A stretch of 64,000 nt of DNA, taken from IMG/VR virus record IMGVR_UViG_3300042463_001805, positions 1 through 64,000 of that record, one strand, 5' to 3'. Positions within the stretch are counted from its first letter, which is position 1, and every line of letters starts with the position of its first letter. Source of the stretch: a virus. The position numbers and the translations under genes are program-made. Under the pieces are notes generated by a model that saw only the letters and a list, made by a program, of their open reading frames with translations, made no database searches and was not told the origin of the DNA. Positions 25,227 to 33,828 of this stretch are shown in pieces.

Positions 25227-27692
25227 ATGAAAAGAAGTTTACAAATAAGCGAGGATGAAAAAAAACACATCCTAAACAAATATAACTTATTAAAAGAGGC
25301 GCTAGACCCTAGAGTAAAATCAATTACTTGTGGAAGTGGTAACACAGAAAAAGGTCAAGGGTTAGATTGTGTAATTGAATACACAAATGGGGATTCTTTT
25401 GAGGGGATGACCCAAAACGGATTACCACAAAATGGTAAATATATCTTTGCTGACGGTCATTTCTATTATGGTTCCTTTGAGTTCACCGAAAGTCATTCCA
25501 AATTACACTATCAAGGATGGGGTATGGATGGTGACGCATATAGAAAAGTTGATACTGAAGATTTAATTGATTATCACAAAAAATTTATTGGTTCATCTGA
25601 TGATGAAGAAGAAGTTAAACCCGAAGATAAACCCGAAGATAAGCCTGAAGAAATAGTAAAACCTAATGAAGTAACTATTTCTGACGAGTTAAGAAAAAAA
25701 TGGGAAGGGTGTGTAAAAACTCAAGATCCGGCATTTCATTTTGATGGAGGAAGAACAGGAAGTAAAGATTTAGGCACATTAACTAAAATGCCTGAAATGG
25801 GATTTGCAAAATTCAAAGGAACCGTTGATGGTAAAACCATTGAGTTTAGGGGGTGTTTTGATAAGTTCAAAATGGTTAGGGGGTTTGAAACAGGAGATAG
25901 AGGGTCTTTTGATGGTTATTACTATACAGAAGATGAAACCGCATCATTTTTTCTTGGTGATGAAACTAAGGGAAATAAATTCATGTGGGGTCAATTAAGT
26001 AAGTCTAAAGATTATAAATTTCACGATGCCGATTGGGTCTACACGGGTAGTTTTGTTGATGGTAAAATCAACGGGACTTCTAAAGATATACCTCCTGTTA
26101 CTGCTGACATACATTTTGGGGATATTAAATTTAGTGACGGTAAAAAATATGAAGGAGATTTTGAAGGAGAACAAATAAACGGTAAGGGAATTTTCTTATT
26201 TCCAAATGGAATGAAGTTGGAAGGAGATTTCAAAACAAATGCCGAAGAAGGCGTTACTATAAGTGTTACCACAAATGAAAATCAGTTTATTCCCGACATA
26301 TTCAAATATAATGAAACGTACAAACACGTTACAAAAAAAGAAGAGAAAAAAACAGTCGGAGCAATAAAGACAAGTAATTTTAATGGTATTACTAAATTTA
26401 AATTTAATTTAGAAAGTAAAAAAACAGGCAAGAAAAAAGATTTTCAAGGACCACTACCTTATGTTTTTGTGAGAATAACTAATACCAAAGACAGAAAAAT
26501 ATTTTTTGAAACTAAATCTGACTCGTCAGGTAATTTTAAAATACCAAATGTACCATACGGAACCTACAAATTATTTTTTGCGGTGGATGGCAATATAAGA
26601 GAATTTATTTATAAAAAATCAAAATATGTGATTAACAAAGAAGAACAAAAAGTTAGTGTTCCTCTTAAACCATCAAAATATTTATATAAATCTCTACGTT
26701 TTGATGTAATTAATTTTGATAGATCTGAAACAAGGTCAGATGGTAGTACCTTTTTACCAGGTACAGGTGCAGAAACATATGATTTATTAGGTATGACCAA
26801 TGAAGAAATGATAGAATACGTATTTTCAAGTATTCATCAAACTGACGACAAAGATTGGTTATCTGATTTAATTGCCGGTAGATTTGAAAAAAAATATGGT
26901 GAGGTGACAAGCAAAGAAGCGTGTTTAAGAGAATTTAAAAACTACGCCGACATAATCAGAAAAATACAAAAAAAGGAAATAGATTTAGAAATACTAAAAA
27001 AACCAGGTAATGATTTACAACCAACTAAAGAATATCTAAAAAAATGTGTACAAGTTTATGGTAAACAAATCAACGACAAAGATGATGTAAAATTAGTTGC
27101 AAACCCACCTGGTGAAGCCTATGGTTATGGGGTAAGATTAGAAAATAAAAATAAACAAAATATTTATAAAGATATGGGACTTTCAAGAACAATTAATAAA
27201 GTGGTTACTGAACACGCAAATAATAAAAAGTCTTTAATTCAAGAATCAAGAATTATTAATAATAGGTTGAAAATGATAGCTGAAAGTTATAATTTAAATC
27301 GTAAATCAGAAAAAAGATTAGCATTCAATGAGTTAAGAAATGAAAAAATAAAATTAATAAGTTTGGGTTATGACCGAAACATTGTGAAAGAATCTTTTAT
27401 AGATGTTATGAAAGGTTTATTTGGTAGTACAGGTCAAGACCCAATTGCTGACTTTAAAAAGGGTTTAAGTGAAAAATTATCAACACCGATAGATTTGAAA
27501 GTGATTGCAAATGAACTTGATGTTGCGATTATAGAAGAAGCGTTTAAAACTGAAAACCCAAAAGATTTAATATTAGAAACCATAATAGAAAAAATAAAAG
27601 AAAAGATAGATCCACAAATTGATGTTGTATTTCAAAATATTAATAAAAAAATGGATGACTTTCGCAATGCCGTTGGCGGATTACAAGTATAA
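25227..27692 (+). CDS. MORN-repeat and carboxypeptidase-regulatory-like cargo protein
   Basis: 821 aa. Leader SEDEKKHILNKYNLLKE24. Residues about 50-115 and 285-340 contain MORN-type repeats (KKYEGDFEGEQINGKG, GMKLEGDFK). A Pro/Glu/Lys linker lies near 128-145. Residues about 410-475 form a carboxypeptidase-regulatory-like beta-sandwich (SGNFKIPNVPYGTYKLFF). The C-terminal 150 residues are helical, with a pattern like other cargo leaders repeated internally (MIAESYNLNRKSEKR). MORN repeats can bind phospholipids or act as spacers. A TATTTAT box is 5 nt before the start, and a terminator follows at 27760. Confidence 0.6.
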   Translation: MKRSLQISEDEKKHILNKYNLLKEALDPRVKSITCGSGNTEKGQGLDCVIEYTNGDSFEGMTQNGLPQNGKYIFADGHFYYGSFEFTESHSKLHYQGWGMDGDAYRKVDTEDLIDYHKKFIGSSDDEEEVKPEDKPEDKPEEIVKPNEVTISDELRKKWEGCVKTQDPAFHFDGGRTGSKDLGTLTKMPEMGFAKFKGTVDGKTIEFRGCFDKFKMVRGFETGDRGSFDGYYYTEDETASFFLGDETKGNKFMWGQLSKSKDYKFHDADWVYTGSFVDGKINGTSKDIPPVTADIHFGDIKFSDGKKYEGDFEGEQINGKGIFLFPNGMKLEGDFKTNAEEGVTISVTTNENQFIPDIFKYNETYKHVTKKEEKKTVGAIKTSNFNGITKFKFNLESKKTGKKKDFQGPLPYVFVRITNTKDRKIFFETKSDSSGNFKIPNVPYGTYKLFFAVDGNIREFIYKKSKYVINKEEQKVSVPLKPSKYLYKSLRFDVINFDRSETRSDGSTFLPGTGAETYDLLGMTNEEMIEYVFSSIHQTDDKDWLSDLIAGRFEKKYGEVTSKEACLREFKNYADIIRKIQKKEIDLEILKKPGNDLQPTKEYLKKCVQVYGKQINDKDDVKLVANPPGEAYGYGVRLENKNKQNIYKDMGLSRTINKVVTEHANNKKSLIQESRIINNRLKMIAESYNLNRKSEKRLAFNELRNEKIKLISLGYDRNIVKESFIDVMKGLFGSTGQDPIADFKKGLSEKLSTPIDLKVIANELDVAIIEEAFKTENPKDLILETIIEKIKEKIDPQIDVVFQNINKKMDDFRNAVGGLQV

Positions 27693-27759
27693 CGGTAGAA
27701 ACTTTGGGTAGAATCTTAGTTTCATAAACCTTAAAGAAAGGGAGGTGTTCTAAATCTAA

Positions 27760-27793
27760 GAAAGGTGTTCCGAGAGGAATACCTTTTCTTTTA
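27760..27793 (+). terminator. Rho-independent terminator
   Basis: AAGGTGTTCC-GAGA-GGAATACCTT (one internal mismatch) with T-rich tail after the MORN gene. The 120-nt gap also holds a GAAACT/AGTTTC inverted repeat; nothing else seen. Confidence 0.75.
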
Positions 27794-27799
27794 TTAGGG

Positions 27800-27806
27800 T
27801 ATTTAT
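27800..27806 (+). promoter_or_regulatory. TATTTAT box
   Basis: 5 nt before ATG 27812, just after a terminator, so it must head a new transcript for the fibre genes. Confidence 0.55.
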
Positions 27807-27811
27807 TATAT

Positions 27812-28168
27812 ATGGAATTTAATATCAGAAAAAGGGCAACGTTACCATATTTAGAAGTTGATTTGTTTAAATCAGGTAGATTAGATTATAATTTTAAAAA
27901 TACTAACTTATCTGAGGCAACAATTTATTTGTATATGAAAAATGTTGAAACAGGGATATATAAAATCGCTAAAGGTGTTTGTGTGTATTCACAAGAAAAT
28001 AATTCAATATATTATCAATTTACAAAAAAGAATACATCAGATATTGGTAGGTTTGAGGTTGAGTTTAGAATTTCAAACGATCAAGGTGAAATCACATTAC
28101 CATTAACTGAAAAAATTTTTGTTAATGTTTTAGAATCATTTTCAAATAGCGACTTTTGTTGTACATAA
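27812..28168 (+). CDS. Small tail/baseplate-tip protein, BppU-N-like
   Basis: 118 aa, almost all beta. The order of strands (EVDLFKSGRLDYNFKNTNLS, ATIYLYMKN, IGRFEVEFRI) is like the N-terminal domain of phage baseplate upper or fibre-anchor proteins. It precedes the probable fibre genes at 28203 and 29063. A TATTTAT box lies 5 nt upstream. The assignment rests on pattern and context. Confidence 0.5.
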   Translation: MEFNIRKRATLPYLEVDLFKSGRLDYNFKNTNLSEATIYLYMKNVETGIYKIAKGVCVYSQENNSIYYQFTKKNTSDIGRFEVEFRISNDQGEITLPLTEKIFVNVLESFSNSDFCCT

Positions 28169-28182
28169 AAAATACAAAAAAC

Positions 28183-28189
28183 TATTTAT
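28183..28189 (+). promoter_or_regulatory. TATTTAT box
   Basis: 13 nt before ATG 28203 (fibre gene). Confidence 0.5.
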
Positions 28190-28202
28190 TAAATAAAATA
28201 GA

Positions 28203-29066
28203 ATGGCGAATAAAAAAATCTCCGAATTACCATATATAGATGGTGGTAAAATATCAGGAAATACTTTGGTTCCTTTGGTTACGTATTTTAGTGCCACGAC
28301 AGGCGATACGGTACACACATACGTTAGTGATTTACAAACATATTTAACTTCAGGAATAACGGGAAATACGGTGGTAGTTGGTGATTTTTTACCATTAAGT
28401 GGTGGAACTGTTACAGGACAAACGTTTTTTACATCAGGATTAACTATTACGGGAGATACGATTATAATAGACTCAACAGGTACCTCAACCGCCATTGATA
28501 CATCAACAAGAGAATTGGTGGATCCATCATCCTTTGTGAGTGTAGATTGGGGTCAAAGAAGTATGTACGATGATTTAGGTACATCCGCCTTAGAGTGGGC
28601 TTCAAGTAAAAGAAAACTATTAGATATAGCTTCAGCTGGCTCTGTAAATTGGGGGGATAGGATTTTAACAAAATCTGACGGAGCAACGATTTCTTTTGAT
28701 TGGGAAAACGGAATATTAACAGGCCAAACAAATATTGAGTCCTCAACAATATACGCAACAACATATTTGAATTTACCTAATGGATATTATGATACTACAG
28801 GTATAACAAGTTCTCAATCTATAACGTGGGATAAAACATATTGGGGGGTAAGTGGGTTAACAAATGTTGATATAACTTTACCGTCAACAACATCAAAAGA
28901 TGGGTATAGTTTAATAATAAAGGATGAAGGAGGAACCGCAGGAACTTATCGGATTAGGGTAACACCAACGTCAGGTTTGATAGATGGTAATAGTTATATA
29001 GATATGAACATAAACTATATGTCACTTACTTTTGTGGCAAGAAATAATAATTGGTGGATAATATGA
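28203..29066 (+). CDS. Tail fibre-like protein
   Basis: 287 aa. It starts with KKISELPYIDG and ISGNTLVPLV, motifs typical of the N-terminal region of phage fibre or appendage proteins, continues with Gly/Thr-rich beta-helix-like repeats (LPLSGGTVTG, TITGDTI) and ends with a compact beta domain (WDKTYWGVSG, LVARNNNWWII-like end). Probably a trimeric receptor-binding or fibre-shaft component. Its TGA overlaps the next ATG (ATGA). Confidence 0.7.
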   Translation: MANKKISELPYIDGGKISGNTLVPLVTYFSATTGDTVHTYVSDLQTYLTSGITGNTVVVGDFLPLSGGTVTGQTFFTSGLTITGDTIIIDSTGTSTAIDTSTRELVDPSSFVSVDWGQRSMYDDLGTSALEWASSKRKLLDIASAGSVNWGDRILTKSDGATISFDWENGILTGQTNIESSTIYATTYLNLPNGYYDTTGITSSQSITWDKTYWGVSGLTNVDITLPSTTSKDGYSLIIKDEGGTAGTYRIRVTPTSGLIDGNSYIDMNINYMSLTFVARNNNWWII

Positions 29067-30283
29067 GTTTCATTTTTAACAATAAAGTTTCTTATTCTGA
29101 TAGCCCAAATCTTGACGCTTTTGGTAGACTAAGAACTGCCGCGGTACAAAATTTAGTGGATATAAAACACGTTTATGATAAAAACCCACTACAAATAAAC
29201 GAAGTTACTGCAGGAACCGCAACATCAATATTTAATCAAGAGTATGCTAGAGTTAGAATGTCAACATCCGCAAATAATGATTTGGTAATTAGACAAGGTA
29301 AAACACACCCAATTTATCAACCAGGGAAGAGTCAATTATACCAAGCGAGCTTCTCAAATTTTCAATTAGAAACAAATATCATAAAAAGAGTTGGGGCTTT
29401 TACAACAATAACAGGGTCACCATACAATTCGGTTTTTGATGGATACTTTTTGGAAAGTAATGGGGTTACAAATGAAATAAGTTTTCAGATATGGAGGTCG
29501 GGTACAACGATATATAGTGCCGCAACAACAGTGTGGGATATTAATGGGTTTGACCCAGTAGGAATAAATTGGTCTAACACTAATTTAATGTCGGTTGATT
29601 ATCAATGGTTAGGTGTTGGTAGAATGAGATTTGGTTTGGATATTGCGGGACAATTATTTTATTTTACAGAACATAATTGTGCAAATAATGAACCAAACGT
29701 TTATATGTCATCACCCAATCAACCAATTAGATATGAGATAAGACAGATTGGTGTTGGTTCGGGGTATTTTGATATGATTTGTTCACAAGTGTGTTCAGAA
29801 GGTGCATTAAACGGGTTGTACTCAACTGTTGGAGTTATAAACTCAACAGTAGCAACTTTAGATTTATCAGGTACAAAATACCCATATATTGGTTATAGAC
29901 TTAAACAAGGTTATAAATCAGTTACATCACAATATAGTAGTTTGAGTATTTTAAACACCTCAAATGACAATTACCTACTAACCATTGAATATAACCCTAC
30001 ATTATCTGTAACCCCAAGTTGGACAGACATACCAAATTCACCATTTCAATATTCAGTTTACAACGGAACTGTGACGGCAACAATAACATCGCCAGGTCAC
30101 ATTATGTCATCCTTAATTGGTGAATCTGGAACATCAGCACTTACAACGATTAAGGTGGATGATAACCAAATTAGAGTTGGTTCTAATGTTAATGGAACAC
30201 TTGATGAAATGTGGGTGTGTATAACACCATTAAGTGCAAATGCAACATTTTTAGGTACTGCAGAAGTATTATATTATTTATGA
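29063..30283 (+). CDS. Virion structural protein with DAFGRLR motif
   Basis: 406 aa from the ATG that overlaps the previous stop; this start is chosen because the 4-nt ATGA overlap indicates coupling. Residues about 10-20 carry SPNLDAFGRLR, a hallmark near the N terminus of structural proteins of many large myoviruses. The rest is beta-rich, with repeated NG/GT turns and no coiled coil. It probably forms part of the tail tip or fibre. The gene abuts the convergent gene at 30284. Confidence 0.65.
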   Translation: MSFIFNNKVSYSDSPNLDAFGRLRTAAVQNLVDIKHVYDKNPLQINEVTAGTATSIFNQEYARVRMSTSANNDLVIRQGKTHPIYQPGKSQLYQASFSNFQLETNIIKRVGAFTTITGSPYNSVFDGYFLESNGVTNEISFQIWRSGTTIYSAATTVWDINGFDPVGINWSNTNLMSVDYQWLGVGRMRFGLDIAGQLFYFTEHNCANNEPNVYMSSPNQPIRYEIRQIGVGSGYFDMICSQVCSEGALNGLYSTVGVINSTVATLDLSGTKYPYIGYRLKQGYKSVTSQYSSLSILNTSNDNYLLTIEYNPTLSVTPSWTDIPNSPFQYSVYNGTVTATITSPGHIMSSLIGESGTSALTTIKVDDNQIRVGSNVNGTLDEMWVCITPLSANATFLGTAEVLYYL

Positions 30284-30769
30284 TTAACTGAATACCTCAA
30301 AATACATTCTCTCTTTAGTACCAACCATTTGTTTATACCACAATCCTTTATCATCCATCCAAACATAAGGATCTTCAGGATTATCAGTCCACCCGTGTTT
30401 TGAATAATAATCAAAATCTTTTCTTAATAAGTTGGATCTGTGAGATGCATGAAATTCAGGATCACCCAACCAATGAGGTAAAATAAACTCACCTTCAATA
30501 GTTTCATATTCCATTGTGTTTTTAAATCCACGAGACTTCCACACGTCAATAGAGTCGTTGTAATACAGTTTAAGAGCATTTACATAATCACGCCACATAA
30601 CAGAACAAGGATGTGATGTCCAACCCTTATATGGTTGTCCATTCTTTTTTGGTCTGCCCGTGATTGCAGATATAATTTGGTAAGCCTCAACTCGTTGTTT
30701 ACCGAGTCGTTTATTATCTAAAGATTCTAATGACCTTTTAAAATCTAAATATGGAAGGAATGTTTGCAT
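30284..30769 (-). CDS. Pyrimidine-dimer DNA glycosylase-like protein (Pyr_excise / MSMEG_6728-like)
   Basis: 161 aa from ATG 30769. It begins MQTFLPYLDFKRSLESLD, then KRLGKQRVEAYQII, WTSHPCSVMWRDYVNAL and FHASHRSNLLRK, a motif series of the family related to T4 endonuclease V. That family excises UV dimers from DNA, though many bacterial members are uncharacterised. A perfect Bacteroidetes promoter (TTG-N19-TATCTTTG) sits immediately upstream, and its position supports this start rather than one 6 codons earlier. It would complement the UvrC-like nuclease in DNA repair. Confidence 0.62.
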   Translation of the reverse strand: MQTFLPYLDFKRSLESLDNKRLGKQRVEAYQIISAITGRPKKNGQPYKGWTSHPCSVMWRDYVNALKLYYNDSIDVWKSRGFKNTMEYETIEGEFILPHWLGDPEFHASHRSNLLRKDFDYYSKHGWTDNPEDPYVWMDDKGLWYKQMVGTKERMYFEVFS

Positions 30770-30773
30770 ATCA

Positions 30774-30803
30774 CAAAGATACAACAATTTTTGATATAAC
30801 CAA
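30774..30803 (-). promoter_or_regulatory. Bacteroidetes-type promoter
   Basis: TTG (30803-30801), 19-nt spacer, TATCTTTG (30781-30774), directly upstream of ATG 30769. Perfect TTG-N19-TAnnTTTG match. Confidence 0.65.
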
Positions 30804-30862
30804 TTGACTTAAATGATTTTTTATGATATATATTATATAAATAAACGTTTAATTTTTATAAA

Positions 30863-31048
30863 ATGAAAAAGTTAGTATTAGTGTGTCTTACGGTTTTGAC
30901 CACAATTTCTCTATTGACTTCTTGTGGTGAAAAAACGGCAACTCAAAATGCTACTGAAGTGGCTACACCTACAGCGTCACCTGAAGCAACTGCGGTTGAT
31001 TCTACGGCAACTGCTACAGACGTTGTTGTTGACACAACAAAAAAGTAA
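30863..31048 (+). CDS. Small predicted lipoprotein
   Basis: 61 aa. Signal peptide of type II with lipobox LTSC (Cys21), followed by a Thr/Ala/Val-rich, probably disordered tail. After processing the product would be about 40 residues anchored to a membrane. Small phage lipoproteins can block superinfection by masking receptors; this is a family-level analogy, not shown by the sequence. The gene is followed by a strong bidirectional terminator shared with the tmRNA gene. Confidence 0.7.
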   Translation: MKKLVLVCLTVLTTISLLTSCGEKTATQNATEVATPTASPEATAVDSTATATDVVVDTTKK

Positions 31049-31067
31049 TTAGGGTTTAACCTAAAAA

Positions 31068-31098
31068 ACAAAACCCACTTCAAAAGAGTGGGTTTTTT
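31068..31098. terminator. Bidirectional terminator
   Basis: AAACCCACT-TCAAAAG-AGTGGGTTT flanked by A- and T-runs; serves the lipoprotein gene (+) and the tmRNA gene (-). Confidence 0.85.
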
Positions 31099-31101
31099 AA
31101 T

Positions 31102-31506
31102 TGGTGGAGGTGCGGAGGCTCGAACTCCGGTCCATAATATCCTGTCAGATAAGGACTACACGTTTAGGTTAACATTTTCTAATGTTCCAAAATAGATGGT
31201 TTTTTAAAATCCGAACCAACAAACAGATACAATCAAATGACCCCCTGATTATTAGGGGTTGTTCCTTTTCGGGTAGAAACCACACCTTTGTAAAGACTTC
31301 TGTTGCTAGGTTATATGTCCACCGACCCCCCGTTTCCGTGCTTAACTTAAGCTACAGTAACTTGCTCAGTTGAAATTAAACCAACCACTGAAAGGTTATC
31401 AAGTACGTTGCCGTATATAAATGTGAATCAGTTTTTAAGGAGATTAATTCAGTCCCCACGTGCCCTTATTCCTCAGCCGATACCTGTCAAATCCAAAAAC
31501 ACCCCC
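31102..31506 (-). ncRNA. ssrA: Transfer-messenger RNA (tmRNA) with a non-canonical tag
   Basis: 405 nt. The 5' GGGGGUG pairs with 3' CACCUCC to give a 7-bp acceptor containing G3-U70, the alanine identity pair (31504 with 31108), and CCA is encoded (31104-31102). The D-like segment GGAUUUGACAGG and the T arm CGGAG-UUCGAGC-CUCCG (31129-31113) are intact. Long-range P2 pairs AUAAGG and CACGU with ACGUG and CCUUAU. Pseudoknot 1 forms from GGGGA/UCUCC and UGAAU/AUUCA. Eleven nt after it comes resume codon GGC (31412), preceded by UAUAC, like the E. coli UAGUC. The open frame runs 21 codons to UAA at 31347, starting GNVLDN and ending EQVTVA, not the usual YALAA. Confidence 0.93.
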
Positions 31507-31526
31507 ATATTTTCAAAGAACTTATA

Positions 31527-31557
31527 CAAAGATAATATATTTGTTTCTATTATCCAA
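31527..31557 (-). promoter_or_regulatory. Bacteroidetes-type promoter of the tmRNA gene
   Basis: TTG (31557-31555), 20-nt spacer, TATCTTTG (31534-31527), 20 nt before the mature tmRNA 5' end at 31506, leaving room for a short RNase P leader. Confidence 0.65.
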
Positions 31558-31559
31558 TA

Positions 31560-31566
31560 TATTTAT
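31560..31566 (+). promoter_or_regulatory. TATTTAT box
   Basis: 6 nt before ATG 31573, abutting the divergent tmRNA promoter. Confidence 0.5.
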
Positions 31567-31572
31567 ATAAAT

Positions 31573-32769
31573 ATGTTGAAAAAAAAGTTTATTTTTGAAA
31601 ACGAAGATGAAGATCCTGACAACTGGTCTGATTATAAAAACATCATGCATTTAGCAAAAAATAGAATCAGTCCATATAGAGTTACTTTTGAAACATCTGA
31701 TGGTAAAAGTTTTGATGATATTATTGAAGTTACTCGCGATGGTATAATTTTTACTTTTGATGGGTTAGAAGATTATTTAAAATTTTTCTTTCCTGATGTT
31801 TACGGTGAAGATGATGATGGTGAATATGATGCTAGATATTATGATGCGATGTATAACGGTAGATGGGAGTGGTATGATGACTTTTATAATAGAGATAGTG
31901 ATGATTGGAAAGAAGGATATGTTACAGATCGTTTTAGAAAAAATCATTTAGAATTAATTAGAGATATAACAAAAACCATTTCACCAAGACTTTATACAAA
32001 ACTATCAAAAATGTTGGAAGAAGGAACTCCTCTTGAATCAGAATTAAATATTGAAATAAGAGATTTTTTAGAGACGATAAATATTGGTGATGAAATAACA
32101 GAAGCCTACACAGATGCGAATTATGCTGCAGTTGTAGATGAAATACCAAAAGGAATTAAAGACACATATTGTGATTGTTTAAAAAATGTTGGTGTTGAAA
32201 GGTATAGTCAAAAATATTGTTTTTGGAAATATCAAATGGATTGGGGATCTTGTATGATGTTATATGCTCGTTTTGGAACTGATGAAGATAAACTTTTAGA
32301 TTTATTATTTGAAGCCATTAAAAAAGATGGTATTAGACATTTGCCGGTTTATTATGAAATGCAATATGAATTTTGGGATAGTCAAAAATTTGACGAGACT
32401 TGGAATAGTGGTGTTGAAAGAGTATTAGAAAAGAAATTGGAAGAAATACAAAGTGATTCTGAAAAATATGATGAAAAATATTTTGAAGTTTTAGATAAAG
32501 TAATGGAACTTGGGGGTATTAATACTTGGATCAGAACAAAAGACAAAAAATATGAAATATTAATTGATGATATTGAACCAAGTACTAGTTTAATTAGATA
32601 TAAAATTAAAGAACCTTATCTTCAAAACTTAATTCATAATAAGTGGAATACTAAAGTAGGAAAAACTGATATTGATAGTTTAATTAGTATGATTTATAAT
32701 GAAAAGTTATTTAACATGATGGAGCATCTTGATAAATTTTCAATACTTAGAAATAAGACGTTCCTTTAA
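31573..32769 (+). CDS. Unknown acidic protein, possible cargo
   Basis: 398 aa from ATG 31573. A longer in-frame start at 31408 is rejected because it would lie inside the tmRNA gene, and because a TATTTAT box is 6 nt before 31573. The N terminus LKKKFIFE9 before NEDED could be a minimal cleaved leader. The protein is rich in Asp, Tyr and Trp (YDARYYDAMYNGRWEWYDDF) with a cysteine cluster near 197-205 (YCDCLKNVG) and an acidic helical C-terminal half. No known domain. Its 3' end overlaps the convergent M20 peptidase gene by 30 nt. Confidence 0.55.
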   Translation: MLKKKFIFENEDEDPDNWSDYKNIMHLAKNRISPYRVTFETSDGKSFDDIIEVTRDGIIFTFDGLEDYLKFFFPDVYGEDDDGEYDARYYDAMYNGRWEWYDDFYNRDSDDWKEGYVTDRFRKNHLELIRDITKTISPRLYTKLSKMLEEGTPLESELNIEIRDFLETINIGDEITEAYTDANYAAVVDEIPKGIKDTYCDCLKNVGVERYSQKYCFWKYQMDWGSCMMLYARFGTDEDKLLDLLFEAIKKDGIRHLPVYYEMQYEFWDSQKFDETWNSGVERVLEKKLEEIQSDSEKYDEKYFEVLDKVMELGGINTWIRTKDKKYEILIDDIEPSTSLIRYKIKEPYLQNLIHNKWNTKVGKTDIDSLISMIYNEKLFNMMEHLDKFSILRNKTFL

Positions 32770-33780
32770 TATCTCATATAAGTAAACCAAGTCATCATCA
32801 TTTATAAAAAGATTATTACCATCAAAAATATCTGATATTGTAATACCATCTTTTTCTTCAATTACATCAATACTTTCTAATTGATGAACAGGGTAATCTT
32901 CTTCCTCATCTTGAAATTGTAATAACGAGTTCATAACAGTTTGTGGTGTATAAACAATTGGTTTATATTCGTATTTATATTTTTTCAAACCCAATTCTTT
33001 AACCATATTTAATCCTGCTGTAATTGCATTTTCAACATCTTCTATTGAAATAAATTCTTGGTTTGAGTGCATGTTATAATAACCACAAGACATATTGATA
33101 CAACAAACATCAATTTTCTTTTTTAATTGTGATATATCAGTATAGGGGTGTGATTGAACAAGCATTTCATTTCCAAACGCATTTTCAATAACATCTAATG
33201 TTTTAATAAAAAATTCACTATCACGTTCAAATAAACGAACTCCCGAGCAAATCTCGGAGATTAAATGATTTCCTGGTGCATCATATTGCGTAATGTATCC
33301 AACATCTTGTAAAAAGTTTTCATCACATTTTGAAGATCCGTGACAACCTGTCTCTTCTGAAACAAATAGACCAATTTTTACTTTATCTAAAGTTTTTAAT
33401 AACTCTAAACAGATAAAAATACCACATTTATCATCACCACCAATACCTGTTGGATTACCATCTTCGGTGTACGCCTTTAAACATGGGACTTTAACCTCAT
33501 CAAACTTTTTTCCAAATGTATTGGGTCTGATGAGGTCTTCTTCTTTAACTACTATTTTATCTACCTTATGATGAACGGTGTCCGTGTGTGCAATAAACAT
33601 TGGGTAGTATTCACCTTCGTTTAATTCACCTTTAGTTGCATATATATTCATCATATCATCTCGGTAGTAGGAGACGCCTGGAATTGTGTCAAGTTCATTA
33701 CAAAGATATTCTACCATATCTTCTTCTTGATATGTTTTAGAAGGGACTGATAGCAACTCTTTGAATTTATTTATGTTCAT
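32740..33780 (-). CDS. M20-family zinc aminopeptidase (peptidase T-like)
   Basis: 346 aa. Metal and catalytic residues of the M20 fold are in place: H65-T-D67, bridging D116 in GGDD, E142-E143 general base pair, D167 in QYDAPG, and a C-terminal NMHSNQEF histidine. No signal peptide, so it should act in the cytoplasm on short peptides. Upstream is a host-type promoter (TTG-N20-TATCTTTA, 33823-33793). It could recycle peptides released by Clp proteolysis, an inference from the proteostasis genes nearby. Confidence 0.82.
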   Translation of the reverse strand: MNINKFKELLSVPSKTYQEEDMVEYLCNELDTIPGVSYYRDDMMNIYATKGELNEGEYYPMFIAHTDTVHHKVDKIVVKEEDLIRPNTFGKKFDEVKVPCLKAYTEDGNPTGIGGDDKCGIFICLELLKTLDKVKIGLFVSEETGCHGSSKCDENFLQDVGYITQYDAPGNHLISEICSGVRLFERDSEFFIKTLDVIENAFGNEMLVQSHPYTDISQLKKKIDVCCINMSCGYYNMHSNQEFISIEDVENAITAGLNMVKELGLKKYKYEYKPIVYTPQTVMNSLLQFQDEEEDYPVHQLESIDVIEEKDGITISDIFDGNNLFINDDDLVYLYEILKERLISKY

Positions 33781-33792
33781 TTAATTTTTTTA

Positions 33793-33823
33793 TAAAGATA
33801 GTATATTTATATAGAAAAAACAA
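33793..33823 (-). promoter_or_regulatory. Bacteroidetes-type promoter of the M20 peptidase
   Basis: TTG (33823-33821), 20-nt spacer, TATCTTTA (33800-33793); one mismatch in the -7 element. It overlaps the + strand TATTTAT box at 33804. Confidence 0.5.
33804..33810 (+). promoter_or_regulatory. TATTTAT box
   Basis: 18 nt before ATG 33829, inside the divergent M20 peptidase promoter. Confidence 0.5.
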
Positions 33824-33828
33824 ATTTT

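Noticed and set aside
31182-31373. 63-codon open frame on the + strand
   Set aside because: Antisense to the tmRNA body; RNA structure explains the sequence.
31408-31572. N-terminal extension of the 31573 gene
   Set aside because: It lies inside the tmRNA gene and upstream of the TATTTAT box; the downstream ATG is used instead.
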